This document shows positions 27,101 through 35,376 of a DNA stretch of 64,000 nucleotides, one piece after another. Below the pieces are notes generated by a model. That model worked only from the letters and a program-made list of their open reading frames with translations. It had not been told where the DNA came from and did not search any database. The DNA is from a virus. The stretch covers positions 62,001 through 126,000 of the IMG/VR virus record IMGVR_UViG_3300008952_000002, one strand, 5' to 3'. Both the position numbers and the translations under genes were made by a program. Each line of letters begins with the position of its first letter. Within the stretch, counting starts at the first letter, position 1.

Positions 27101-29149
27101 AATTGGACAGCAGAAACAGGCGCAACTGCTCGTGCTTCACTAGGCTTAACAATTGGTACACATGTACAGGCATATGACGCACAACTAGCAGATGTCGCAG
27201 GTCTTGCAGTAACAGATGGCGGTATTATTGTTGGTGATGGTTCTAATTTCGTATTAGAAACAGGCTCAACTGCTCGTGCTTCACTAGGTTTAACAATTGG
27301 TACACATGTACAGGCATATGACGCAGAACTAGCCGCAATCGCAGGTCTAACTTCCGCAGCTGATAAAGGTATCCAGTTTACTGGTTCCGGCACAGCCGCA
27401 GTATATGACCTAACAGCAGCTGGTAAAGCATTGTTGGATGACGCCAATGCAGCCGCACAATTAGTAACATTAGGTGTAACACCTACAGCCGCTGAACTTA
27501 CAGCGGCCGCTGATGGTGACACAGCTGCAACTTCTACAACATTAGCAGACGCAGACCGTGTAGTTGTCAATGACGGTGGCACAATGGTTCAAGTAGCACT
27601 AACAGATTTCGAGACATACTTCGAAACAGCACTTGACACATTGAACAACGTTACATCAGCAAGTTCACTAGCAACTGTTGGTACAATTACTTCAGGTACA
27701 TGGGAAGGTACTACTGTAGCAGTAGACCAAGGTGGTACAGGCGCAACATCCTTAACCGCTAACAGCCTACTAACAGGTAATGGTACTTCAGCAGTACAAG
27801 CAGAAGCAAACATTACTTATGATGGCACAACATTTGGTGTTGACGATGCCGCTGTCTTTAACGAGAGTGGTGGTGACAACGACTTCCGTATTGAATCATC
27901 AGGCAATGCTAACATGTTCTATCTTGACGCTGGTAACGACGCAATTGGCTTGTTAACAGCAACACCTAACGCAGGTTCAGTACTTGATATGAGTTCTTCA
28001 ACAGAATCAATGGTACTACCTTCAGGTACAACTGCACAGCGTCCAGGCTCACCAGCCGCTGGTATGTTCCGTTATAATTCAACAAACAGTAATTTTGAAT
28101 ATTATAATGGTTCTTCATGGAAAGGTGCTACAACTGAATTTACAGTCGTAAGAAGTGAAACCAAAACTGGTGACGGCACAACAACAGATTTTACAGGTCT
28201 AAACTCAGATCTTACAACTGCTGGTTGTATTGTTACTGTTAATGGTGTTGTACAATTACCAACAACAGCTTATGGTATTAGCGGAACAACAATTACATTT
28301 ACAGAAGCACCTGCTAATGGTGATGCAATTGAAATTCGTGAAATCACTACAACAACATCTGTTAACGCATTAGAAGATGCTGACGGTGATACTAAGGTCC
28401 AAGTAGAAGAGTCTTCAGACGAAGATATCATCCGCTTTGACGTAGGTGGCACAGAGATCATGACTTTAACAAGTTCTGCTCTACTACCTAGTGTTGACTC
28501 TAATGGAACAACAGGGTTTGACCTAGGTGGCTCAAGCGACAAGTGGCGTGACCTTTATCTTTCGGGAGATTCAATATACTTTGGTGACTTAGTACTTAAA
28601 GATAGCGGTTCAAACACTCTACAAGTTTTCCAGAGTGATGGGACAACACCAGCTGCTAATGAGATTAAAAGTATTACTAAGAGTGGTACAAACGGTGTAG
28701 GTGATGTCGGTCAGTCTGATAATAAGTTTGCAACAGTTTATGCAACAACCTTCAACGGTATTTCAACATCAGCACAATACGCTGACTTGGCAGAACGTTA
28801 CACAAGTGACGTAATCTACGAGCCAGGTACTGTTGTTTCCTTCGGCGGCGACGCAGAAGTAACAATGACATCTGATTCAATGGATTCACGTATTGCTGGT
28901 GTAGTAAGTACAAACCCAGGCTTCCTAATGAACGAAGGTTTGGAAGGCACAAACGTAGCAGTAGCACTAACAGGTCGTGTACCTGTTAAGGTAACAGGCA
29001 CAATCCGTAAGGGTGACATGCTAGTTTCCGCAGGCGAAGGCTATGCTAAAGCTGAAGCAAACCCACGTTTAGGTTCAGTCATTGGTAAGGCACTAGAAGA
29101 CTTCAACGGTACTTCAGGTATCATCGAAGTTGTTGTAGGCAGACTATAA
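24191..29149 (+). CDS. Giant tail-fibre protein with internal repeats
   Basis: 1652 residues. N-terminus ALTRIDTDQITDGAVSNAKI (typical marine phage fibre start), then cassettes and two arrays of about 48- and 62-residue repeats. The repeats have motifs VQAYDAQLADVAGLAVTDGG and AADKGIQFTGSGTA-YDLT. A strand-turn module GTTAQRPGSPAAGMFRYNST lies near residue 1277. The C-terminus begins AQYADLAERYTSDVIYEPGT and continues through SRIAGVVSTNPGFLMNE and IIEVVVGRL, a terminal domain seen at the ends of many phage fibres and possibly a maturation domain. Ends before a strong terminator. Confidence 0.85.
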   Translation: MALTRIDTDQITDGAVSNAKIAASAAIAGSKLEDDMTYGSNLTVSGNLVVNGTTTTVDTTNMSIEDPLLVFSANASGSGAVDSGFVVERGDDTNVGLIWDESADKFNFITTTETGSTAGNISVAGQANIIAGNIEGTITTAAQNTISSATSLASVGTITTGVWSATDVAVAAGGTGASTASDARTNLGLAIGSDVQAYDAQLADVAGLAVTDGGIIVGDGSNFVLETGATARASLGLTIGTHVQAYDAQLADVAGLAVTDGGIIVGDGSNFTLETGATARTSLGLAIGTDVQAYDVELAALAGLASAADKGIQFTGSGTAATYDLTAAGKALLDDANAAAQLVTLGLTATAAELNTLDDITSTTAELNIVDGDTAATATTLELFDRVVVNDDGTMVQVALTDFETYFESALDTLNNVTSASSLATVGTIGTGVWNGTAIADAYVDNDLTISGGTVNDSVIGGSTPAAGTFTTLTANDQLVVAAGATITGDTTDEITLAVKGVGSQTANLITVEISDGTDKFTIASDGSVVISEDLTLASGATVSSILDEDAMGSDSATALATQQSIKAYVDSQVGSATLTVAADSGSDDGVTVGTDTLTFTGGNNITTTVSDNDISVALDATVSGLTALSSGQLNADNIRIDGNVISSTDTNGNITLTPDGTGDVVISGDLTVNGTTTTVNSTVTTLDDPIMTLGGDTAPGSDDDKDRGIEFRWHNGSTAKVGFFGYDDSVSKFTFIPDATISGEVASGTVGNVIFGNVEGTITTAAQNSITSATSLASVGTIGTGTWEGTDVGVAHGGTGASTASDARTNLGVAIGSDVQAYDAELAAIAGLTSAADKGIQFTGSGTAAVYDLTSAGKALLDDADAAAQRTTLGLVIGTDVQAYDAELAAIAGLTSAADKGIQFTGSGTASTYDLTSAGKALLDDADAAAQRTTMGVAIGSDVQAYDAGLADIAGLAVTDGNIIVGDGSNWTAETGATARASLGLTIGTHVQAYDAQLADVAGLAVTDGGIIVGDGSNFVLETGSTARASLGLTIGTHVQAYDAELAAIAGLTSAADKGIQFTGSGTAAVYDLTAAGKALLDDANAAAQLVTLGVTPTAAELTAAADGDTAATSTTLADADRVVVNDGGTMVQVALTDFETYFETALDTLNNVTSASSLATVGTITSGTWEGTTVAVDQGGTGATSLTANSLLTGNGTSAVQAEANITYDGTTFGVDDAAVFNESGGDNDFRIESSGNANMFYLDAGNDAIGLLTATPNAGSVLDMSSSTESMVLPSGTTAQRPGSPAAGMFRYNSTNSNFEYYNGSSWKGATTEFTVVRSETKTGDGTTTDFTGLNSDLTTAGCIVTVNGVVQLPTTAYGISGTTITFTEAPANGDAIEIREITTTTSVNALEDADGDTKVQVEESSDEDIIRFDVGGTEIMTLTSSALLPSVDSNGTTGFDLGGSSDKWRDLYLSGDSIYFGDLVLKDSGSNTLQVFQSDGTTPAANEIKSITKSGTNGVGDVGQSDNKFATVYATTFNGISTSAQYADLAERYTSDVIYEPGTVVSFGGDAEVTMTSDSMDSRIAGVVSTNPGFLMNEGLEGTNVAVALTGRVPVKVTGTIRKGDMLVSAGEGYAKAEANPRLGSVIGKALEDFNGTSGIIEVVVGRL
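24780..25250 (+). repeat. Coding repeat array A of the giant fibre
   Basis: Two 144-nt units (protein motif DAQLADVAGLAVTDGG...VQAY) are followed by one longer unit (DVELAALAGLASAADKG...). Units are very similar at DNA level; the first two start 144 nt apart (about 24784 and 24928). Confidence 0.8.
26655..27500 (+). repeat. Coding repeat array B of the giant fibre
   Basis: Alternating 186-nt units (DAELAAIAGLTSAADKG... AQRTTLGLVIG) and 144-nt units (DAQLADVAGLAVTDGG...), with about six units in total. The array repeats the organisation of array A about 1.87 kb downstream, pointing to a duplication of the whole module. Confidence 0.8.
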
Positions 29150-29189
29150 GTTACATTATTAGTTTTAACTTACATTTTTAAGTTGTATG

Positions 29190-29222
29190 GTAAGGGGGGC
29201 GAAAGTCCCCCTTACTTTTTGT
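29190..29222 (+). terminator. Intrinsic terminator after the giant fibre
   Basis: GTAAGGGGG (29190-29198), loop GCGAAAGT, CCCCCTTAC (29207-29215), then a T-run. 41 nt after the fibre stop. Confidence 0.9.
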
Positions 29223-29253
29223 AAAATAAATAATATAATATAGGAGATTTAGC

Positions 29254-30000
29254 ATGTCGGTTGCTCGTTACATTGATGATTATGATGGTGAATATATTGT
29301 TTCTGGTGTTACAGTTAAAAATGGCAGAAAACACCAAGATAGATTTTGGATTCCTAATACAATTCCTAATAGTGATCACAATAGTGTTGCTTATGTTGTA
29401 GGCAATGGAAAATCAAGAACATCAATGTCAACATTTAAGTTAAGCTATCTTTCAACAGCGGGCGGTGGACATTTGGGTAAAAATAAAGGGCAATGCTATG
29501 GTTGTAATAAAATATATCAAGATTGGTCTCCAGATTTTTTAGTAGCAACAAATTCTGATATCATTAATGACATAATTGATGAAGGCTATGCAGAAAACAA
29601 TGTAGTGTTTGGCAGAGCATCCTGTTTGTTAAGACATCCTGAACATGTTTCTCTTATTCCACATGATCCTCGTATGAATTGTGGTGCAACCGCAGTATAT
29701 CTTGCTTGTTTTCATGGCCACAAAAAAATATATATGTTAGGATTTGATAATCAATCTACGGATGCTACAATCAATAATAATGTATATGCTGGCACTCAGC
29801 ATTATGGACCAACAGATGAAAATCCTGGCGATGCGGTTTGGATTAATAATATGTCTAGAGTTTTTAATACGTATACAGACGTAGATTTTATTAGAGTAAC
29901 TGTTGCGGGTATGGAAGAAGTAATGCCAGATGAATGGAAATGGCATCGAAATCTTAGACAAATACATTTAAAGCAATTTATTATCGAGGCTGATATCTAA
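29254..30000 (+). CDS. MptE/DUF115-like protein (paralogue of the 63007 gene)
   Basis: 248 residues. VAYVVGNGKSRTS near residue 50, CYGCNKIYQDWSPDFLVATN, CGATAVYLACFHGHKKIYML and GFDNQSTDATINNNVYAGTQ are shared in order with the 63007 gene (VVGNGESRRQ, IYGCNALYREFIPDHLIILD, SGLIALIIAM, MIGFDLES, NNIYNDTENYY). The pattern matches 6-hydroxymethylpterin pyrophosphokinase MptE-like / DUF115 proteins often found with glycan genes. Downstream of a fibre gene, a modification role is possible. Its stop overlaps the convergent Nudix gene by 4 nt. Confidence 0.6.
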   Translation: MSVARYIDDYDGEYIVSGVTVKNGRKHQDRFWIPNTIPNSDHNSVAYVVGNGKSRTSMSTFKLSYLSTAGGGHLGKNKGQCYGCNKIYQDWSPDFLVATNSDIINDIIDEGYAENNVVFGRASCLLRHPEHVSLIPHDPRMNCGATAVYLACFHGHKKIYMLGFDNQSTDATINNNVYAGTQHYGPTDENPGDAVWINNMSRVFNTYTDVDFIRVTVAGMEEVMPDEWKWHRNLRQIHLKQFIIEADI

Positions 30001-30419
30001 ATAGTTTCTACTATAACTTTAATTTTGTCTTTAATAGAGTCTAATTTTAATGTAGAGAAAACACCCGGATGCAATGGTGCTGGCCATCCTTCCATAGTTA
30101 CCCAAGCATACCCACAGTGTTCATTATTTAAATTCGGTATAAACTCGGTTTCAACAATTAGTATAAAAGTATGGTAGAAAAAGTGTCCGTCATCCGAAGT
30201 AAAAAATTCTATGGGAATAATTTTTTCTATAGCAGGTACTATTCCTATTTCTTCAGTAAGTTCTCTTTGTAATCCATCAATGGTGCTCTCCCCTGCTTCT
30301 ATTTTGCCACCTGGAAATCCCCATTTGTGTTTATATTTTGTGTCGTTTCGTAATAGAAATAAAAATTGTTTTGTATCGCGACAATAGAAAATACCGCCGG
30401 CCCCGGTAACTTGCTTCAT
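29997..30419 (-). CDS. Nudix hydrolase
   Basis: 140 residues. Complete Nudix box at residues 37-60 (GGKIEAGES then REL-EEIGI: G-x5-E-x7-REUxEExGU), with WGFPGGK in front. Hydrolyses a nucleoside diphosphate linked to another group; the substrate cannot be told. Marine T4-like phages often carry one. It is on the minus strand with gp15-like and gp14, convergent with the MptE-like gene. Confidence 0.9.
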   Translation of the reverse strand: MKQVTGAGGIFYCRDTKQFLFLLRNDTKYKHKWGFPGGKIEAGESTIDGLQRELTEEIGIVPAIEKIIPIEFFTSDDGHFFYHTFILIVETEFIPNLNNEHCGYAWVTMEGWPAPLHPGVFSTLKLDSIKDKIKVIVETI

Positions 30420-30441
30420 AATAATAATTATTAGTTATATA

Positions 30442-31860
30442 TTATGGTAACAGTAAAATAGACCACAATCCTGCGGTGTATTCACCTTCGTATGATTTAA
30501 TCCATTCACCTGTATTTGTAGGAATATCCTCGTCAATAGCACCTGTCCACTTATACTGAATGCCTGTTTTAGTATTTGTTACATAGTGTATGCCTTTATT
30601 AGCACTAGCATCAAAACTTACAACCCAGTTTGTGCCATCATATTGAATAATATCAAACTTACTTGCTACTAAATCGGCTGCGCCCTTCCAACCATCAGCA
30701 CCGTCCGTATTAGCAGAGTCACCAATATCTTCTAATATTAGATAACGCTGACCTGTAGTTGCGGCAGGTAAACCACCACCAGGAACATTTTTAAGAGGAT
30801 TAATAATTGCATTAATAGCAGTTTGTGTATTTGTTGGAATAGTATCTGTGTCTACAGTAAATTTTAATATATAGTCATCATCTGAATCGTATTCTACAGT
30901 ACCAACAATTTCTGAGAAATCATCAACTCCTCCGGTTGTGTTTTGAAAATTAGTTAATAATTTAACTTGGCTAATACCGTCTTTAAGATCACCAAATTGC
31001 GATATAACTTGTTTCCATGGAATATCGTCACCGTATTTTATTGGAATATGATCAAACGTTACATCTTCTTTTGTGTCTCCGCTTATTGGTTCGCCAACAC
31101 TTAATACTTTAAGTTCGCCGTTTAATAATAATACACCATAATTGAGTGGTGTAAAATATTGTCTGCTACCCATTAGTTTTGTTTCATCAAGTACACTATC
31201 TGCTAAGTTTCCGCTACCATCAAATATACCCATAACAACCTTAGAAATAACACCAAGGCGTTTAATAATAGCCGGAGGATTAACCCATACAGGAATTTCA
31301 AATGTTAGTGTAGCAATATCAATTTGATCTTCAGTACCTACAGGAACAGTTCTATTACTAAAACTAATATCAGTAAGTTCAACATATGATATAGAAGTCC
31401 AGTCTACATAATTGTCTGTCGTTTGTATTTCTAGATTTGGATTAAACATGTAAAATAATTGCTCTGTAAGTTGCAGTTTTTGTTCCATGTTGCTTGTCCA
31501 TATGTCAGCATTAACTGTTAATTTATATGGACTTGGCATACTACGTTCAATACTATAACTATCTCCAGGCCCAGCTGCATATTTGCCTGTGTCTTTGTTA
31601 TAAAATCGTTCTTTAATGTGAATTTTATCTACATGAGAAGGAGCCATTATTCTATCACGATCATACTGTATACCAGTGATATAACAAGAAACACGCGGAA
31701 CAGTATTAAGTGCGTTTTCACTATTTTTGCGAATAATGCTTGCTACCTGTCTTGAGATATCACCGTATGTAACAGGAACTCTTATTAACGCAGAGTTACC
31801 ATCTGAGTCTTTTCCGGTTTCAACATAAAAGTGAGATAAGAGACGAATGAATTGGGCCAT
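30442..31860 (-). CDS. Tail completion / sheath-stabiliser-like protein (gp15-type) with C-terminal extension
   Basis: 472 residues. The N-terminal 260 residues (LIRVPVTYGDISRQVASIIR, TVPRVSCYITGIQYDRDR, PYKLTVNADIWTSNMEQKLQ, YFTPLNYGVLLLN) have the layout of T4-like gp15, which caps the sheath. The C-terminal 120 residues, with GQRYLILEDIG, YDGTNWVVSFDA and GIQYKWTG, look like a tip or carbohydrate-binding domain not present in T4 gp15 (272 aa). Next to gp14 on the same strand. Assignment is moderate. Confidence 0.55.
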   Translation of the reverse strand: MAQFIRLLSHFYVETGKDSDGNSALIRVPVTYGDISRQVASIIRKNSENALNTVPRVSCYITGIQYDRDRIMAPSHVDKIHIKERFYNKDTGKYAAGPGDSYSIERSMPSPYKLTVNADIWTSNMEQKLQLTEQLFYMFNPNLEIQTTDNYVDWTSISYVELTDISFSNRTVPVGTEDQIDIATLTFEIPVWVNPPAIIKRLGVISKVVMGIFDGSGNLADSVLDETKLMGSRQYFTPLNYGVLLLNGELKVLSVGEPISGDTKEDVTFDHIPIKYGDDIPWKQVISQFGDLKDGISQVKLLTNFQNTTGGVDDFSEIVGTVEYDSDDDYILKFTVDTDTIPTNTQTAINAIINPLKNVPGGGLPAATTGQRYLILEDIGDSANTDGADGWKGAADLVASKFDIIQYDGTNWVVSFDASANKGIHYVTNTKTGIQYKWTGAIDEDIPTNTGEWIKSYEGEYTAGLWSILLLP

Positions 31861-31939
31861 GTATCGTCTTATTTGCCCATCGTAAAAAAATCCAACTACT
31901 TATCCTCCTTTTTAAACCATACTCTTTTATAGATATGCA

Positions 31940-33142
31940 TTATTCTTCATCCTCTCTTGCACGTAGTACATTAGATAAACTTTGGCGTGCTTTTACTTCG
32001 CTGCCGTCTGCTAAAGTAATAGAAGTCTTATCATTAAACGTTTTAGTTCTATATGTATAACGATCTGTGTAGTTAGTAATTTGCATACGAACATTATCTT
32101 CAACGAATGCCCATTTTTTGCCATTAAAAATATACAATCTATTAGGCATATAATCTACACGTAATACGTATTCTCCCTTAACAGGAGTAGCAGGGAAACT
32201 TGTTAAAAGTGTCGCCGGCGCTCCATTTGGTGGCACCCCGTCGCCTGCCAAGTAATGACTAATTTTTTCTTCAGACATTCCATAAAATACGTCAGCACTT
32301 TCTTTCTCAGCATCAGAAGTAAGTGAACCATCATCTGCAGAAACTAATAATATAGATCCGTCGTCTTTCGATGGCGCAATCCAAAAACGTGTTGTGTCGT
32401 AACCACTTCTACCGTCTACTACATCTTGTACATATGGAGCCATTGCTTCTGCTTGCTTAACTACGGCATCATTAATTTCTAAGTTCTTACTATAATCACT
32501 TAAAATACTTTTTAGTGTATCATCCTCTCCATCGACGCCTGAAGTAATATCGCCAATAATATCTCTGTATTCTTGTGCATCAACAAGTGGTGTACATTTA
32601 ACTCGCCATAAATGAGGATACCAAGTTTGGCTAAACCCTTCTGCGGCTCGGTTTCCATCTTGAACTACGTAGTATCGTTTTAAACTTTCGTATACTTTGT
32701 CAACTTCTTCATCTTCTAAGGCATGATCATCTTGAAGATGCGGAAGTTCAATAACATCGCCACTAATTAACTTTCTGCCTAAAATATCAACCATATCATT
32801 AAGATGGAACGTAATGAATATAGTATCGTTTTGCAAAAACAAGCCAAATTGAGATAAATCAAAATCTATATCTTGTACGTTATAGAGTCCCTTCATAAAA
32901 TTAACGTCTTTTTCATATTTTCGATCTCTGTTTTCCATAAACAATAGATCTTGTATGTTAGATACGGATTGGTTTTCGTATAATGGTTGATCAGCCTTCT
33001 TTGTGTTGCCTTGGTTAACTGGACCTAGGTATTTGTGAACATTAACTCCAGTGCCACCAATGATAAATTGCTCACGGATGCGATTATCCATGAACTTAAA
33101 ATCGTTACCTTTGGTCGGTTTCCATAGCGATAATCTTGGCAT
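31940..33142 (-). CDS. 14: Neck protein gp14
   Basis: 400 residues. PRLSLWKPTKGNDFKFMDNR, IGGTGVNVHKYLGP, NIQDLLFMENRDRKYEKDV, DFDLSQFGLFLQNDTIFITF and WYPHLWRVKCTPLVDAQEYR are strongly typical of gp14 from marine T4-like phages, which is longer than T4's 256 residues. Forms the neck or collar with gp13, encoded on the opposite strand 1.4 kb away. A short spacer (31861-31939) separates it from the gp15-like gene and holds only a ribosome site. Confidence 0.8.
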   Translation of the reverse strand: MPRLSLWKPTKGNDFKFMDNRIREQFIIGGTGVNVHKYLGPVNQGNTKKADQPLYENQSVSNIQDLLFMENRDRKYEKDVNFMKGLYNVQDIDFDLSQFGLFLQNDTIFITFHLNDMVDILGRKLISGDVIELPHLQDDHALEDEEVDKVYESLKRYYVVQDGNRAAEGFSQTWYPHLWRVKCTPLVDAQEYRDIIGDITSGVDGEDDTLKSILSDYSKNLEINDAVVKQAEAMAPYVQDVVDGRSGYDTTRFWIAPSKDDGSILLVSADDGSLTSDAEKESADVFYGMSEEKISHYLAGDGVPPNGAPATLLTSFPATPVKGEYVLRVDYMPNRLYIFNGKKWAFVEDNVRMQITNYTDRYTYRTKTFNDKTSITLADGSEVKARQSLSNVLRAREDEE

Positions 33143-33186
33143 TATAAAAAACTCTTATTAATTAAACACTTATATAGTGTATTTTA

Positions 33187-33215
33187 TTGACTTTTTTCGG
33201 ATTTGTCTATATAAT
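33187..33215 (+). promoter_or_regulatory. Sigma70-type promoter
   Basis: TTGACT (33187-33192), 17-nt spacer, TATAAT (33210-33215), 40 nt upstream of the 33255 start. This is a host-type promoter, not a late TATAAATA box, implying early or middle expression. A short palindrome, ACACTTATATAGTGT, lies just upstream (about 33165-33179). Confidence 0.75.
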
Positions 33216-33254
33216 ACTATTTAGCACTATATATTCATATTATGGAGTAAAATT

Positions 33255-34487
33255 ATGGCCGCTAAAAAGAAAAAAGCAAAGAAACGAGTATCTAAAAAAG
33301 TTGACGGAGCATTTGCAGAGCCTACGTGGGATGATGTAAGTTTTACGTCTGAAGAAATACTAGATTTGGACGACGAAATAAAAACTGAAATTAACCTGCG
33401 TATTACGCAAGGCCTCAATTTTTATAATTATCACCACACGTTCAAGGACAGTAAGCAACCGCTTATTGAATGGATGAAATCGCAAAAGGTTGTTGATAAA
33501 GTGGCAATTGCGGCAATAAAGGATGCGCCAGATTACCAAATTGGTATTACTGCCGGCTCCGTTGCTCGTATGCTACTCAAAGGCGCTCCGCCAATGGATA
33601 ATCTTCTCGCTGGACTTAAAAAGAGAATTCGCATAATTGTCGAGTCTATTGAAAATCCACAAGGCTGGGGAGAGGATACCGCAAAGCCAAAAGAGAAACC
33701 AAAAGCGGCTCAAGTTATCTCTATTCAGGATCGCATGATAGAGAAAATAAACAATTTTGTTGGCGAGTACATTGAAGGTGCTGTTGACGACATGATTGCC
33801 AATGGCTTTAAGTCAGATTTCAAATTGTCCACTTTGCTACAAACACATAACATATCTGGCAAAGCGGCCGGACTTATTCCTAGGATGTTTGAGAATGAGA
33901 TTGCGGATCTTACACTATTAATTAATGGTGTAGATAAAGAAGATGAGATGGAAGCACAATTATTAGAAGGCTATCCATATAAAAAGTCAGAGTTAAAGAA
34001 GTTACTTGCTTTTTACTCTGCTATTGTTGCAGACGCTGAGCATCATGCTAATCTACAAAAAGCAACTCGCAAGGTGCGTAAGAAGAAAGCACTAAGCAAA
34101 GAGAAGTTGATTGGCAAGATTAAGTATAAAATACAGGACGAAAAACTAAAACTTGTCTCGATAGATCCAAAAGACATAATTGGTGCTAACGAACTTTGGG
34201 TTTACAACACAAAGAATCGCAAGATTGGCAAGTATGTTGCCTCTAACATTGATCCAAAGGGTATGGCTAGGGATGGCACAGGGTTAAGCATTAAAGGCAC
34301 TACTATTATAGGTTTTGACGAGAAGTTAAGCAGACAAAAAACATTGCGTAAGCCAGAAGACTCGCTAAAAGAGTTTAAGAGTGCGGGCAAGGTTGCTTTA
34401 CGCAAGTTCTTAGATGAATTGACCACCACAGACACGAAACTTAACGGGAGGGTAAACTCTGATACTATATTACTTAAGGTAATCTAA
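33255..34487 (+). CDS. Unknown protein, 410 residues, early-promoter-driven
   Basis: Very basic N-terminus (MAAKKKKAKKRVSKK), then helical domains; a conserved-looking segment is PPMDNLLAGLKKRIRIIVES. The C-terminal part (KEKLIGKIKYKIQDEKLKLV) contains IIGANELWVYNTKNRKIGKY and GLSIKGTTIIGFDEKLSRQK, suggesting a beta-rich nucleic-acid-associated domain. Preceded by a sigma70-like promoter and divergent from gp14. I do not recognise a function. Confidence 0.7.
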   Translation: MAAKKKKAKKRVSKKVDGAFAEPTWDDVSFTSEEILDLDDEIKTEINLRITQGLNFYNYHHTFKDSKQPLIEWMKSQKVVDKVAIAAIKDAPDYQIGITAGSVARMLLKGAPPMDNLLAGLKKRIRIIVESIENPQGWGEDTAKPKEKPKAAQVISIQDRMIEKINNFVGEYIEGAVDDMIANGFKSDFKLSTLLQTHNISGKAAGLIPRMFENEIADLTLLINGVDKEDEMEAQLLEGYPYKKSELKKLLAFYSAIVADAEHHANLQKATRKVRKKKALSKEKLIGKIKYKIQDEKLKLVSIDPKDIIGANELWVYNTKNRKIGKYVASNIDPKGMARDGTGLSIKGTTIIGFDEKLSRQKTLRKPEDSLKEFKSAGKVALRKFLDELTTTDTKLNGRVNSDTILLKVI

Positions 34488-34498
34488 TAAATATATGT

Positions 34499-35260
34499 AT
34501 GGCAACAAAAGAATTAACCAAACTTAAAAATGCGTTATTCACAAATGTTAGATTACGTTTAGGTGAGAGAATCATTGATATTGAACTAGACAACGAGCAT
34601 TTGGAAGTAGCATTAAACAATGCTGTTAACAGATATCGTCAAATGAGTGCTAACAGTGTTGAAGAGTCTTATGGCTTTTTAACATTAGAGAAAAATAAAC
34701 AAGAGTATTTTTTAGACGATAATATTTTAGAAGTTAGACAAATATTTAGAAGAACTATTGGTAGCACAAGTGGTGAAGGTGCTTCAAACTTTGAGCCATT
34801 CGAAGCAGGTTACATGAATATGTATATGCTACAGGCAGGTAGAGTAGGTGGTTTAGCAACATATGAATTATTTGCTGGATATCAAGAAACAGCATCAAGA
34901 ATGTTTGGTGGATTTATTAATTATACATGGGATTCAGTAACTAAAAAACTTACAATCGTTCGTAAAGTTGACGGTGACACTGAAAGCGTATTACTTTGGT
35001 TATATAACCAAAAACCACTTGAAAATATAATTCAACACCATATGACAAAGAAATGGATAGAAGATTATACACTCGCAATGTGCAAGCAAATACTCGGCGA
35101 AGCACGTTCCAAATTTGCTACAATCGCTGGACCACAAGGTGGTACAACGATGAATGGTAGTGAATTAAAAGCAGAAGGCCAACAAGAGATGGTTGATCTA
35201 GCATTACAATTACAAAACTTTGAAGATGGTGGCACACCGATGTCATTCGTCATTGGATAA
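34499..35260 (+). CDS. 13: Neck protein gp13
   Basis: 253 residues. LKNALFTNVRLRLGERIIDI, LDDNILEVRQIFRRT, VLLWLYNQKPLENIIQHH, and KWIEDYTLAMCKQILGEARS followed by KFATIAGPQGG-TMNGSEL are hallmarks of T4-like gp13. Caps the filled head together with gp14 and forms the connector to the tail. Start follows the 33255 gene after a short spacer. Confidence 0.9.
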   Translation: MATKELTKLKNALFTNVRLRLGERIIDIELDNEHLEVALNNAVNRYRQMSANSVEESYGFLTLEKNKQEYFLDDNILEVRQIFRRTIGSTSGEGASNFEPFEAGYMNMYMLQAGRVGGLATYELFAGYQETASRMFGGFINYTWDSVTKKLTIVRKVDGDTESVLLWLYNQKPLENIIQHHMTKKWIEDYTLAMCKQILGEARSKFATIAGPQGGTTMNGSELKAEGQQEMVDLALQLQNFEDGGTPMSFVIG

Positions 35261-35287
35261 TATTACACACACACAGGAGAACCACAG

Positions 35288-35365
35288 ATGGGAACCGTGA
35301 TTTTTATCATGGTAGTAGTCGCACTCGTAGCGGCAACACTCTACATTCACAATAAAACACAATAA
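35288..35365 (+). CDS. Tiny membrane peptide, 25 residues
   Basis: ATG 35288 with AGGAGA 7 nt upstream. The sequence is almost one membrane segment (VIFIMVVVALVAATLYI) with a short polar end HNKTQ. Located between gp13 and dNMP kinase. Function unknown; the ribosome site makes it likely to be translated. Confidence 0.5.
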   Translation: MGTVIFIMVVVALVAATLYIHNKTQ

Positions 35366-35376
35366 CATTTAAACAT

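Noticed and set aside
24780-27500. Regularly spaced repeats, possible CRISPR
   Set aside because: Units are 144 and 186 nt, lie inside a coding frame and encode protein repeats; no short palindromic repeat with unique spacers.
26797-27582. Long minus-strand open frame (261 codons) in the giant fibre, and similar ones at 24781-25119, 25210-25617 and 25621-26007
   Set aside because: Antisense shadows of a repetitive Ala/Gly/Thr-rich gene; sequences mirror the repeat, with no ribosome sites and no family resemblance.
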